Positions 7,302-13,531 of a stretch of DNA of 23,079 nucleotides are shown here, in pieces. Position 1 is the first letter of the stretch; each line of letters starts with the position of its first letter. The notes below the pieces were generated by a model. It saw only the letters and a list, made by a program, of their open reading frames with translations. It was not told the DNA's origin and did no database searches. The translations under genes and the position numbers were made by a program. This DNA comes from Kiritimatiellales bacterium (GTDB lineage: Bacteria; Verrucomicrobiota; Kiritimatiellia; Kiritimatiellales; Pontiellaceae), in contig WFRA01000347.1 of NCBI GenBank assembly GCA_015486775.1, forward strand, positions 1 through 23,079, in the 5' to 3' direction.

Positions 7302-8356
7302 TATTTTCCTCCTCCAACAAGCTCTTCGACGGCATCCAGGAACTGGAACATTTCCGGGGCGGTACCGATGGTGACGCGCAGGTAGTCCTTCGTCCGCTCG
7401 TCGTCGCCAAAGTAGCGGACAATGATGTTTTTCTTGCGTAGCTCCCCAAACAGGTGCTCGGCAGAGAGTCCTTGCGGCTTAACCCAGAGAAAATTGGTTT
7501 CGGATGGGACAACCTCAAAGCCCAGCTCGCGCAGCTTGTCCGCCACCAGTTTGCGGGTCTCGACGATCGCCTGCACGTTGGCCTTCATCGTGTCCTGATC
7601 GAGGATCGCCACGCGGGCGATCTCCTGCGTGAGATAGTCAACGTTGTAGGAATCCTTTATCTTATACATCGCGCCGACCAGCTCCGCGTCGCCCACGCAG
7701 TAGCCCAGACGGATACCCGCCAGCGAATAGGATTTCGAGAGCGTCCGCGCCACCAGCACGTTGCCGGAGGCCAGCGCCAAATCCATGCAATTTTCCTTCG
7801 CGAAATCGGCATAGGCTTCGTCGATCAGCACCACGCCGCCAAAGCCCTCCACGAACGACTCCACGTTGGCGCGGGAATATTGCAGACTGGTTGGCGCGTT
7901 CGGATTCGTCAGAAAAAAGAGCGAAGCCGCATAGTCCGCCGGCATCTGCCAGCCAAAATCGGCATCCAGGGCAACCGGCCGCTTCTCGACATCCTCGATA
8001 TCGGCGAGGATCGGATAGAGCGAGTAGGAGGGATCGAAAAAGCCCACCGAACCGTCGCGTTCGACAAAGGCGCGGATGCACAGCGCCAGCACCTCGTCCG
8101 ACCCATTGCCCACAAAGATGTTTTCCATCTCGCAGCCATGCAACTGCGCGATCGCCTTGCGCAGCTCCGTGCAGACCGGGTCGGGATAGCGCGCCAACGC
8201 CGCAATATCCACCATCGACAAAATATCCTGTACATCCGCCGACGGCAGATAGGGATTCTCGTTTGTGTTCAGCTTAACGACATCCTCGCCACGGGGCTGC
8301 TCCCCCGGAACATACCCCGCCATCGCCTGCACCGACTTTCTGATTAAACCATTCAT
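7301..8356 (-). CDS. hisC: Histidinol-phosphate aminotransferase
   Basis: HisC is a PLP-dependent class II aminotransferase that forms L-histidinol phosphate from imidazole acetol phosphate and glutamate. The 351-residue protein has K-L-N-T-N-E-N-P-Y near the N-terminus, G-N-G-S-D-E (83-88), F-L-T-N-P-N-A-P-T (the Asn that contacts PLP), L-I-D-E-A-Y-A-D-F (178-185) and T-L-S-K-S-Y-S-L-A-G-I-R-L-G. Lys208 in the last motif is the Schiff-base lysine. Only hisD, about 1.8 kb upstream on the same strand, is another his gene here, and toxin-antitoxin and unknown genes separate them. The his genes are therefore not in a compact operon. It could act on other aromatic amino acids. Confidence 0.94.
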   Translation of the reverse strand: MNGLIRKSVQAMAGYVPGEQPRGEDVVKLNTNENPYLPSADVQDILSMVDIAALARYPDPVCTELRKAIAQLHGCEMENIFVGNGSDEVLALCIRAFVERDGSVGFFDPSYSLYPILADIEDVEKRPVALDADFGWQMPADYAASLFFLTNPNAPTSLQYSRANVESFVEGFGGVVLIDEAYADFAKENCMDLALASGNVLVARTLSKSYSLAGIRLGYCVGDAELVGAMYKIKDSYNVDYLTQEIARVAILDQDTMKANVQAIVETRKLVADKLRELGFEVVPSETNFLWVKPQGLSAEHLFGELRKKNIIVRYFGDDERTKDYLRVTIGTAPEMFQFLDAVEELVGGGK

Positions 8357-8370
8357 CTTTTTCCCTTAAA

Positions 8371-8784
8371 TCAAACCAACGGATTCACGGCAACCACGCC
8401 GCCATAATCCTGCCCCGTATTTAAATCTTCCGTCCAAAGCTCCTTTGCACCCGACATCTGCGCGGCGGCAACAATATTCGCATCATAAAATGAGGTTCCA
8501 TACTGCCGATGAATCTCCATAGAGCATCTCATCAACTCACATGTGTTTTCCACAACTTTCCAACGCATGTAATATTCCACCACCTCTCGATAAAAGGCTG
8601 GGTCACCCCCCTTCCGAATCATCGTCACGTAAAATTCCTGAAGAACCTGAACACTCAGCGCAATGGAACACTGGTTTTCCAGCAGATCTTCCAAACAGCA
8701 CTTGGCCAATCGATGCTTTTCTGGATCTATGCTATCGCAGGAATAGACCAGAATGTTTGTGTCGATAAAGACCTCAGCGTTCAT
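8371..8784 (-). CDS. PIN-domain ribonuclease toxin (VapC-like)
   Basis: This 137-residue PIN protein has the acidic sites of VapC-type RNases: F-I-D-T-N-I-L-V-Y at the N-terminus (Asp8), a mid-protein acidic residue in L-Q-E-F-Y, and S-F-Y-D-A-N-I-V-A-A-A with L-W-T-E-D-L-N near the C-terminus. VapC toxins cleave structured RNAs such as tRNA or rRNA; the target here is unknown. I choose ATG 8782-8784, where the PIN fold begins, rather than upstream in-frame starts at 8793 or 8817. It overlaps the antitoxin gene by 11 bp, as usual for toxin-antitoxin pairs. Confidence 0.9.
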   Translation of the reverse strand: MNAEVFIDTNILVYSCDSIDPEKHRLAKCCLEDLLENQCSIALSVQVLQEFYVTMIRKGGDPAFYREVVEYYMRWKVVENTCELMRCSMEIHRQYGTSFYDANIVAAAQMSGAKELWTEDLNTGQDYGGVVAVNPLV

Positions 8785-9004
8785 GCAGCTCATCCCGCGT
8801 AAAGGTTTTTCCTGCATAGGCAGGCGCTTCCTCCATCACCTTCAAAATAAAGGCCTTGTCCTCATCATACCGAAGATCCTTACGCGCCTCTTTTTCCACC
8901 GCTTGGGTAATCCAAGCAGAAACCGACATATCTTGCTCGATCGCGATGTGTTTCACATTCTTGAGCAACTGCTCATCCATTCGAATGGTAATATTTTTTG
9001 TCAT
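8774..9004 (-). CDS. Ribbon-helix-helix antitoxin (VapB/CopG-like)
   Basis: This is a 76-residue protein with an N-terminal ribbon-helix-helix pattern: T-I-R-M-D-E-Q-L-L-K-N-V-K-H-I-A-I-E-Q-D-M-S-V-S-A-W-I. This fold binds operator DNA as a dimer. The C-terminal half (about 46-76) is charged, as expected for the toxin-neutralising segment. It precedes the PIN toxin with an 11-bp overlap. AGGAGG lies just upstream of ATG 9004, and an inverted repeat at 9031-9049 is a candidate autoregulatory operator. Confidence 0.88.
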   Translation of the reverse strand: MTKNITIRMDEQLLKNVKHIAIEQDMSVSAWITQAVEKEARKDLRYDEDKAFILKVMEEAPAYAGKTFTRDELHER

Positions 9005-9010
9005 ATCTCA

Positions 9011-9056
9011 CCTCCTGCACGCATTCTGTATTGCACATTTTGCGTGCAAAATGAAC
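9011..9056 (-). repeat. 46-bp dispersed repeat, copy A (upstream of the antitoxin gene)
   Basis: Aligned without gaps to 10069-10114, it matches at 34 of 46 positions. The first 16 bp (+ strand CCTCCTGCACGCATTC) are identical, and 32 of the first 39 match. Read on the - strand, the identical part ends in AGGAGG and serves as the antitoxin's ribosome-binding site. Confidence 0.6.
9031..9049. promoter_or_regulatory. Candidate operator of the toxin-antitoxin pair
   Basis: TTGCAC (9031-9036) and GTGCAA (9044-9049) are a perfect 6-bp inverted repeat around 7 bp, about 27 bp upstream of the antitoxin ATG. Ribbon-helix-helix antitoxins typically bind such sites. It lies in the dispersed repeat, and the second copy keeps only part of the symmetry. 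Confidence 0.35.
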
Positions 9057-9096
9057 TTGGACTATTCAGCCTAAAAAATGCAACTTCATTTTCTTT

Positions 9097-9201
9097 TTAC
9101 GCGTGCGCTTCATCGGAGCGATGGAATGCCGGGTGAAGCTTTACGTTTCCTTTCCGGATTTTCCGGCACACCCGTTCCCATTCTTTGCACTCGTCATCCA
9201 T
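9097..9201 (-). CDS. Small ORF (34 aa) overlapping the end of the unknown gene
   Basis: A 34-codon frame begins at ATG 9199-9201, which overlaps the stop of the 9194-9958 gene by 8 bp (ATGGATGA). It encodes a charged peptide starting M-D-D-E-C-K-E-W-E-R-V-C-R-K-I-R-K-G and ends in TAA. The overlap has the geometry of translational coupling, but I recognise no family. It may instead be a former C-terminal extension of the upstream protein separated by a frameshift. Low confidence. Confidence 0.35.
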   Translation of the reverse strand: MDDECKEWERVCRKIRKGNVKLHPAFHRSDEAHA

Positions 9202-9958
9202 AGCCAAATCCCTTGTAGTTCCGCTGCTTCCAATCATCGATATAATCCAGCGCCTCGAATTCCGATATGTTTCCGGATTCGACCAGCACATTCAGGGCAC
9301 CGGCGGCCAATCCGCGCGAATCGGTTTTTCCAACAAAACGAAGCAGGAGTTTTTCCATCTCTTCCGGCACCCCGCCGGATCGCTCGTAATAGGCCTCGCA
9401 AAAAACAAGGGCACCGCGAACGTCATTGCCGCGTCCCTTTTTAAGTATGTCCCGCACGGTGTCCAGAACCGAGTCCGGAGGTTCGAATATATCCAGCGAA
9501 CTTGCGAGAGTTTCAAGTGCCGCACTCCGACGCTGGCCTGCCAGGCTGTCGCGCGGCCGCGAAAAAGCAAGGCAGTCGACCGCGTAGCGGCACAGCTCCT
9601 GCAGAAAAACAAAGGGCGGTCGCTGCTCCGCCGGGATCGTGTCGGGATCGGCGGACAACGGCATCCGCTTCAGGCCGGAGCGCCGCAAGTCCCCGCATGC
9701 GGTCACCGCAAGATAGATCAGGTTTTCCATGACCCGCCTTTCAAAAACACCCCGCCCGGAACCCTTGGCTTCCCGGAGTTTCTTGAGAACGGCAATCAGC
9801 TTTTGCACCCGTTCAATATCCTGCGGTACCTGGTCGCCAACCCTGTAGAACGAATAGGCCAGAACCCCCAGCGGGCTGTCGTCCACGGCCGGGGCAGGAT
9901 GGTCGAGGCATTTATCGACATCCGCCAGCCAACTTTCAAATTTCCTGTATTGCTTCAT
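9194..9958 (-). CDS. Hypothetical protein, predicted all-helical
   Basis: I do not recognise this 254-residue protein. It lacks a signal peptide or membrane segment and is predicted helical, with leucine-rich amphipathic stretches (for example I-E-R-V-Q-K-L-I-A-V-L-K-K-L-R-E and V-M-E-N-L-I-Y-L-A-V-T-A-C-G-D-L), as in HEAT-like or scaffold proteins. The start is ATG 9958. Small frames overlap it at both ends: 9955-10122 by an ATGA junction and 9097-9201 by ATGGATGA. It sits between vapBC and hisD and contains no perfect copy of the dispersed palindrome, which suggests an accessory origin. No function can be assigned. Confidence 0.7.
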   Translation of the reverse strand: MKQYRKFESWLADVDKCLDHPAPAVDDSPLGVLAYSFYRVGDQVPQDIERVQKLIAVLKKLREAKGSGRGVFERRVMENLIYLAVTACGDLRRSGLKRMPLSADPDTIPAEQRPPFVFLQELCRYAVDCLAFSRPRDSLAGQRRSAALETLASSLDIFEPPDSVLDTVRDILKKGRGNDVRGALVFCEAYYERSGGVPEEMEKLLLRFVGKTDSRGLAAGALNVLVESGNISEFEALDYIDDWKQRNYKGFGYG

Positions 9959-10122
9959 CTTTTCAAATACCCAACCATTTGCGGTTCCTTTAGCTTTTCG
10001 AATACCCTCATGCTACATGGCGGACTCATCGAACCGGTCGGAGTTGTCGGAACCCCGGCCATCCGCCGCCTCCTGCACGCATTCCGCATCACAAATTTCG
10101 TGTGCAAGGCAAAGCGATTCAT
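9955..10122 (-). CDS. Possible 55-aa ORF bridging hisD and the unknown gene
   Basis: ATG 10120-10122 overlaps the hisD stop (ATGA), and TGA 9955-9957 overlaps the start of the next gene (ATGA). The peptide is basic (M-N-R-F-A-L-H-T-K-F-V-M-R-N-A-C-R-R-R ...). Its first third coincides with repeat copy B at 10069-10114, which also occurs upstream of vapB as non-coding DNA. The ORF may therefore be a chance opening through a repeat. The coupled geometry is the only argument for translation. Confidence 0.2.
   Translation of the reverse strand: MNRFALHTKFVMRNACRRRRMAGVPTTPTGSMSPPCSMRVFEKLKEPQMVGYLKR
10069..10114 (-). repeat. 46-bp dispersed repeat, copy B (downstream of hisD)
   Basis: It shares a 16-bp identity and 34/46 matches with 9011-9056. 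Both copies lie in short intergenic stretches on the same strand. Here it follows hisD by a few bases, and the GAATGCGTGCAGGAGG core lies upstream of an ATG (about 10060) within the 55-codon frame. Confidence 0.6.
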
Positions 10123-11423
10123 TCAAACCGGATGGTGGCCGACCGCGCGTGGCCGTCGAGGGTTTCGACGCGGCCGAAGGCTTCGACCACCGGAAGGGTC
10201 TCTTCCAGATCCGCTTTGGTGAATTGAATGAGGCTGGTGCGGCGGCGGAAATCCTCGACCGTCAGGCCGGAAAAGTAGGCGGCGGTTCCACCCGTTGGAA
10301 GAACGTGGCTCGGGCCGGCCGCAAAGTCGCCGACGGATTCGGGGGTCCATTCGCCAATAAACAGCGCCCCGGCGTTGAACACTTTGTCGACCCATTTTTC
10401 GGGATTCTTGACAATCAGCTCCATGTGCTCCGGCGCAAAGAGGTTGCAGAGGTCGATCCCGTCTTTCATGGTTTTCACCACTACCAGCAGCATTCCTTTT
10501 TCCAATACCTGGAAGACCGGCTCGGAACGCGACAGCAATTCGGCCTGCTTGAGTACCTCGGATCGGATGGCCTCGGCCTGCTTTTGCGAGGTGGTGACCA
10601 GTAGCGATTTTTCCGATCCGGTGCCATGCTCGGCCTGTGAGAGCAGGTCGGCGGCGACGTGCGCCGGGTTGGCAGAGGTGTCGCACAGCACGGCGATCTC
10701 GCTGGGACCCGCAACCATGTCGAGCGCCACGTCGCCATAGACTTGGCGCTTGGCGGCCGTCACATACGGCCCGCCGGGGCCGACGATTTTCCGAACCTTG
10801 GAAATGGTCTTGGTGCCATAGGCCATCGCACCGATCGCCTGGACGCCGCCCACCTTGTAGATTTCGGTGGCGCCGGCCAGATCCAGTGCATAGAGGATAT
10901 ATGGATTCAGCTTGCCCTCGGCGTTCGCCGGGGAGCAGGCCACCAGTTCCTTCACACCGGCCACCTTCGCCAGCGTCAGCGTCATGAGTGCGGTCGAGGC
11001 CAGCGGTGCCGCACCGCCGGGAATATAGGCACCCACGCGATCGAACGGAATGAACCGTTCGCCCAGCATGCCGCCCTGGGGCGTCGCCATCTTCCAATCG
11101 TCTCGCAATCCGTTTTTTGAAAAGGCGGCAATGCGCTTGTGTGCCTCCTGTGCGGCTTTCTTGAAGTCGTCGTCAACCAACCGCTTTGCCTCCGTAATTT
11201 CCTCGGGCTTGACCCGCAACCGGCGCAGGGAAATATTTGCCCCGTCGAACCGCCGCGCATAATCGATCAGCGCCTTGTCGCCAAACTCTCGGATATCCGC
11301 CAGCACGCGAGTCGCCACCTTCATGGCCTCTTCTTCCACGGAAGGCCGCAGTAAAAAATTCTCCGCCTTCTTGTATTTCCGATCCGTACCCCACTTGGTG
11401 ATGGGCGCCAATTTCCTGCTCAT
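10119..11423 (-). CDS. hisD: Histidinol dehydrogenase
   Basis: HisD oxidises L-histidinol to L-histidine with two NAD+, the last step of histidine synthesis, using Zn2+. From ATG 11421-11423 the product is 434 residues, exactly the E. coli HisD length, with a GAAGGAG ribosome site 6 nt upstream. An in-frame TTG at 11444 adds seven residues lacking support. Active-site motifs are S-Q-A-E-H-G-T-G (about Q263/H266) and F-A-P-E-H-M-E-L (E332/H333), which match the catalytic Glu-His pair and zinc ligands of the family. G-A-Y-I-P-G-G and G-P-S-E-I-A are also present. Two perfect palindrome copies lie inside (10286-10300, 10500-10514). mnmE ends 81 bp upstream. Confidence 0.96.
   Translation of the reverse strand: MSRKLAPITKWGTDRKYKKAENFLLRPSVEEEAMKVATRVLADIREFGDKALIDYARRFDGANISLRRLRVKPEEITEAKRLVDDDFKKAAQEAHKRIAAFSKNGLRDDWKMATPQGGMLGERFIPFDRVGAYIPGGAAPLASTALMTLTLAKVAGVKELVACSPANAEGKLNPYILYALDLAGATEIYKVGGVQAIGAMAYGTKTISKVRKIVGPGGPYVTAAKRQVYGDVALDMVAGPSEIAVLCDTSANPAHVAADLLSQAEHGTGSEKSLLVTTSQKQAEAIRSEVLKQAELLSRSEPVFQVLEKGMLLVVVKTMKDGIDLCNLFAPEHMELIVKNPEKWVDKVFNAGALFIGEWTPESVGDFAAGPSHVLPTGGTAAYFSGLTVEDFRRRTSLIQFTKADLEETLPVVEAFGRVETLDGHARSATIRFE
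10286..10300. repeat. Dispersed palindrome TTCCA-N5-TGGAA (spacer CCCGT)
   Basis: Perfect copy in hisD, in the conserved L-P-T-G-G-T segment; it is the only copy with a pyrimidine as first spacer base. Confidence 0.85.
10500..10514. repeat. Dispersed palindrome TTCCA-N5-TGGAA (spacer ATACC)
   Basis: Second perfect copy in hisD, encoding F-Q-V-L-E-K; 214 bp from the first. Confidence 0.9.
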
Positions 11424-11504
11424 TTCAAACTCCTTCGGTTCCAACGCCCGGAAAACTACTCCGCAAACGTTCAGGTTTCAAATTTCAAGTTCCAGATTTA
11501 GACA

Positions 11505-12872
11505 TCATTTCCCGATGCAGAAGCGCGAAAAAACGTTGTCGAGCAGCTCTTCGTGGTAGACGCGACCGGTTACCTGCCCGAGATATTCGAGCGCGGAGCG
11601 AAGGTGCTCGGCGGCAAATACGGCATTTTCCTCAATGTTTTTGTTCAGGAACGCCCTGGCCTGCCGTGCCTCTTCGTGCGCAAGCAGCAGCAGGTGCCGA
11701 TGCCGCTCGGAGATGACCGCATGCGCCGGAGCATGCAGGTTCGCCCCCTTTTCGAGCTTTTCGCCGAGCACCTTTTTCAATTCCTCCACGCCCTCGCCGG
11801 AAACCAAACTTGTCTCGACCCCGCCGACCTCTGGAACCCGATTTCCCAAATCCACTTTGTTGAGCACCACCACGCTTTTGGCGGGATCGAGTTTTTCCAG
11901 CCGCACCCGATCCTCTTCGTGCAGGGGCTGCGAGGCATCGATCAGGTAGAGCGAAAGGTGCGCCTCTTCGCCATGGGCTTCGGCGCGGCGGACGCCCTCG
12001 GCTTCGATCTCGCAATCGGTTTGGCGCAGCCCGGCGGTATCGATGATCCGCAGCGGAATGCCATCGAGCACAAAGCCCTCCTCGATGCTGTCGCGCGTGG
12101 TGCCGGCGGTGCCCGAAACGATCGCCCGATCGAAACCCAGCAGCGTATTGAGCAGGGTCGACTTCCCCGCATTGGGACGCCCCAGAATCGCCACCCGCGC
12201 ACCCTCGCGCAACAGGCGACCTTCGTCCCAGGTGTCGAGCAGATTATCCAAGGTCTGGAAGGTTTCGTCGAGCAAGTTGGTGATACCGGAAAAGACCTCG
12301 TCGGGCAATTCGTCCTCCACAAAATCGAGCGTGGTTTCGAGATTAGCGGCCACATCGAGAAAAGCATCGTAGATGCCGTTGAACCGCTGGCTGAGCCGCC
12401 CCTCCATCTGTTCGAGCGCGGCGGAGGCGGCGCGGTCGGAACGGGCGCGAACCAGATCGAATATGCCTTCGGCCTGCACGAGGTCGATCCGGCCATTCAA
12501 GAATGCGCGCTTGGTAAATTCGCCCGGCTCGGCCATGCGCGCTCCCGCTTCGAGCGCCCGGCGCAGGATGCGGCGCATACCGACCGCCCCGCCATGCCCT
12601 TGGATCTCAACCACATCCTCGCGGGTGTAGCTTTTGGGGGCGCGCATTACCAGCGCAAGGCCGGTGTCGATTTCGGAACCTTCGACATCGATGATTTTGC
12701 CATAGGCAAACGTACCGTGCGCCCGCTCGGAAACCGGCGTTTTATCCAGCGGTTGGAAAAGCGCGTCGGCAATCTTCCAAACCTTGGAACCCGAAATGCG
12801 CACAATCCCCACCCCGCCCTCGCCGGGGGGCGTGGCAATCGCCGCGATGGTATCTGGGTCGTAGAGAAACAT
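11505..12872 (-). CDS. mnmE: tRNA modification GTPase MnmE (TrmE)
   Basis: MnmE works with MnmG to make 5-carboxymethylaminomethyl-type modifications at U34 of tRNAs. The 455-residue protein shows the full three-part layout: an N-terminal folate-binding domain ([21 protein letters not shown], 8-28), a helical domain and an inserted G domain. The G domain has G1 G-R-P-N-A-G-K-S (231-238), the G-T-A-G-T-T-R-D switch, G3 D-T-A-G (278-281) and G4 N-K-V-D. The C-terminal F-C-I-G-K includes the catalytic Cys. No Shine-Dalgarno precedes ATG 12872; a GAAA-loop hairpin lies 9 nt upstream instead (12882-12901). The gene carries palindrome copy 12775-12789 and degenerate ones nearby. Confidence 0.97.
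   Translation of the reverse strand: MFLYDPDTIAAIATPPGEGGVGIVRISGSKVWKIADALFQPLDKTPVSERAHGTFAYGKIIDVEGSEIDTGLALVMRAPKSYTREDVVEIQGHGGAVGMRRILRRALEAGARMAEPGEFTKRAFLNGRIDLVQAEGIFDLVRARSDRAASAALEQMEGRLSQRFNGIYDAFLDVAANLETTLDFVEDELPDEVFSGITNLLDETFQTLDNLLDTWDEGRLLREGARVAILGRPNAGKSTLLNTLLGFDRAIVSGTAGTTRDSIEEGFVLDGIPLRIIDTAGLRQTDCEIEAEGVRRAEAHGEEAHLSLYLIDASQPLHEEDRVRLEKLDPAKSVVVLNKVDLGNRVPEVGGVETSLVSGEGVEELKKVLGEKLEKGANLHAPAHAVISERHRHLLLLAHEEARQARAFLNKNIEENAVFAAEHLRSALEYLGQVTGRVYHEELLDNVFSRFCIGK
12775..12789. repeat. Dispersed palindrome TTCCA-N5-TGGAA (spacer AACCT)
   Basis: Perfect copy near the 5' end of mnmE (S-K-V-W-K); a one-mismatch copy lies at 12744-12758. Confidence 0.9.
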
Positions 12873-12881
12873 GCGCGGGAT

Positions 12882-12901
12882 AATAGCTATTTCTAGCTAT
12901 T
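12882..12901 (-). promoter_or_regulatory. 8-bp hairpin with GAAA loop just upstream of mnmE
   Basis: On the - strand AATAGCTA-GAAA-TAGCTATT forms a perfect 8-bp stem closed by a GNRA-type loop, ending 9 nt before the mnmE ATG in the 47-bp gap after pgpA. No U-run follows, so it is not a standard terminator. It could influence mnmE translation or protect a processed end. Confidence 0.45.
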
Positions 12902-12919
12902 GGAAAAGCAGAATCCGGC

Positions 12920-13369
12920 CTACAGGAAATGGAACAGCAGGTGGTTTAGCCCCAGCGCAATCAATGCGGCCAGAAAGTCGTCGACCACAATACCGAATCC
13001 GCCATGGATATCCTGGATTTGTTTGATCGGCGGCGGCTTGGTGATGTCGAAAATGCGATGGAGGACAAACCCGCTCAAAAGTGCCCATGGCGAGGTCAAA
13101 CCAATCACCGTGATCGGCAGGGTGAGATATTCATCTGCCACGATGCAGCCCGGATCCTTTCCGCCAATCATCTTTTCCGCCACGCCGCAGATGGGAATAG
13201 CGATCAGCGAAAGTACCACGCAAACCGCCGACTGCATCGGCCAGCCCCACCCCGAAACTATCAGCCCCCAAGCCAGCGGCAACCCTACCAGCGTACCCAC
13301 CGTCCCCGGCATGACGGGGCTCCACCCGGTGCCAAAACCTACCGCGACCCACTTAATCAAATTCTTCAT
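12920..13369 (-). CDS. pgpA: Phosphatidylglycerophosphatase A
   Basis: PgpA is an integral membrane phosphatase that converts phosphatidylglycerophosphate to phosphatidylglycerol. The 149-residue protein matches family length and has G-F-G-T-G-W-S-P-V-M-P-G-T-V-G-T (11-26), K-D-P-G-C-I-V-A-D-E-Y (71-81), F-D-I-T-K-P-P-P-I and G-G-F-G-I-V-V-D-D (123-131), with hydrophobic segments between them. ATG 13367-13369 is chosen because GGGAG lies 7 nt upstream and the family begins here; in-frame starts further upstream (to 13405) read through a palindrome. It lies between recD2 and mnmE on the same strand, with 162 bp to recD2. Confidence 0.95.
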   Translation of the reverse strand: MKNLIKWVAVGFGTGWSPVMPGTVGTLVGLPLAWGLIVSGWGWPMQSAVCVVLSLIAIPICGVAEKMIGGKDPGCIVADEYLTLPITVIGLTSPWALLSGFVLHRIFDITKPPPIKQIQDIHGGFGIVVDDFLAALIALGLNHLLFHFL

Positions 13370-13381
13370 CCATAACTCCCT

Positions 13382-13403
13382 GGCGCACCTGCGCAGGTGT
13401 GCC
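13382..13403. repeat. 22-bp near-perfect palindrome upstream of pgpA
   Basis: GGCGCACCTG and CAGGTGTGCC flank a central CG and pair with one mismatch (a G-U pair in one RNA strand). In the - strand mRNA the hairpin ends only a few bases before the pgpA GGGAG ribosome site. No U-run follows, so it is not a clear recD2 terminator. The rest of 13370-13531 holds nothing else I can identify. Confidence 0.5.
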
Positions 13404-13531
13404 AAACTTTTGCGCTAGCTCCACCAACATTTGTGCCAACATACTCTCTGGCTCCAACAACCTGCAACACCCTTCCTGCTCGGAAACAATCCGAACCCGT
13501 CGCTCGTGGGTCGGTTCCGGGTGGCGACGCG

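Noticed and set aside
8541..8620. Repeated TTTCCA words in vapC as palindrome copies
   Set aside because: They are direct, not inverted, and no TGGAA arm lies at the fixed spacing.
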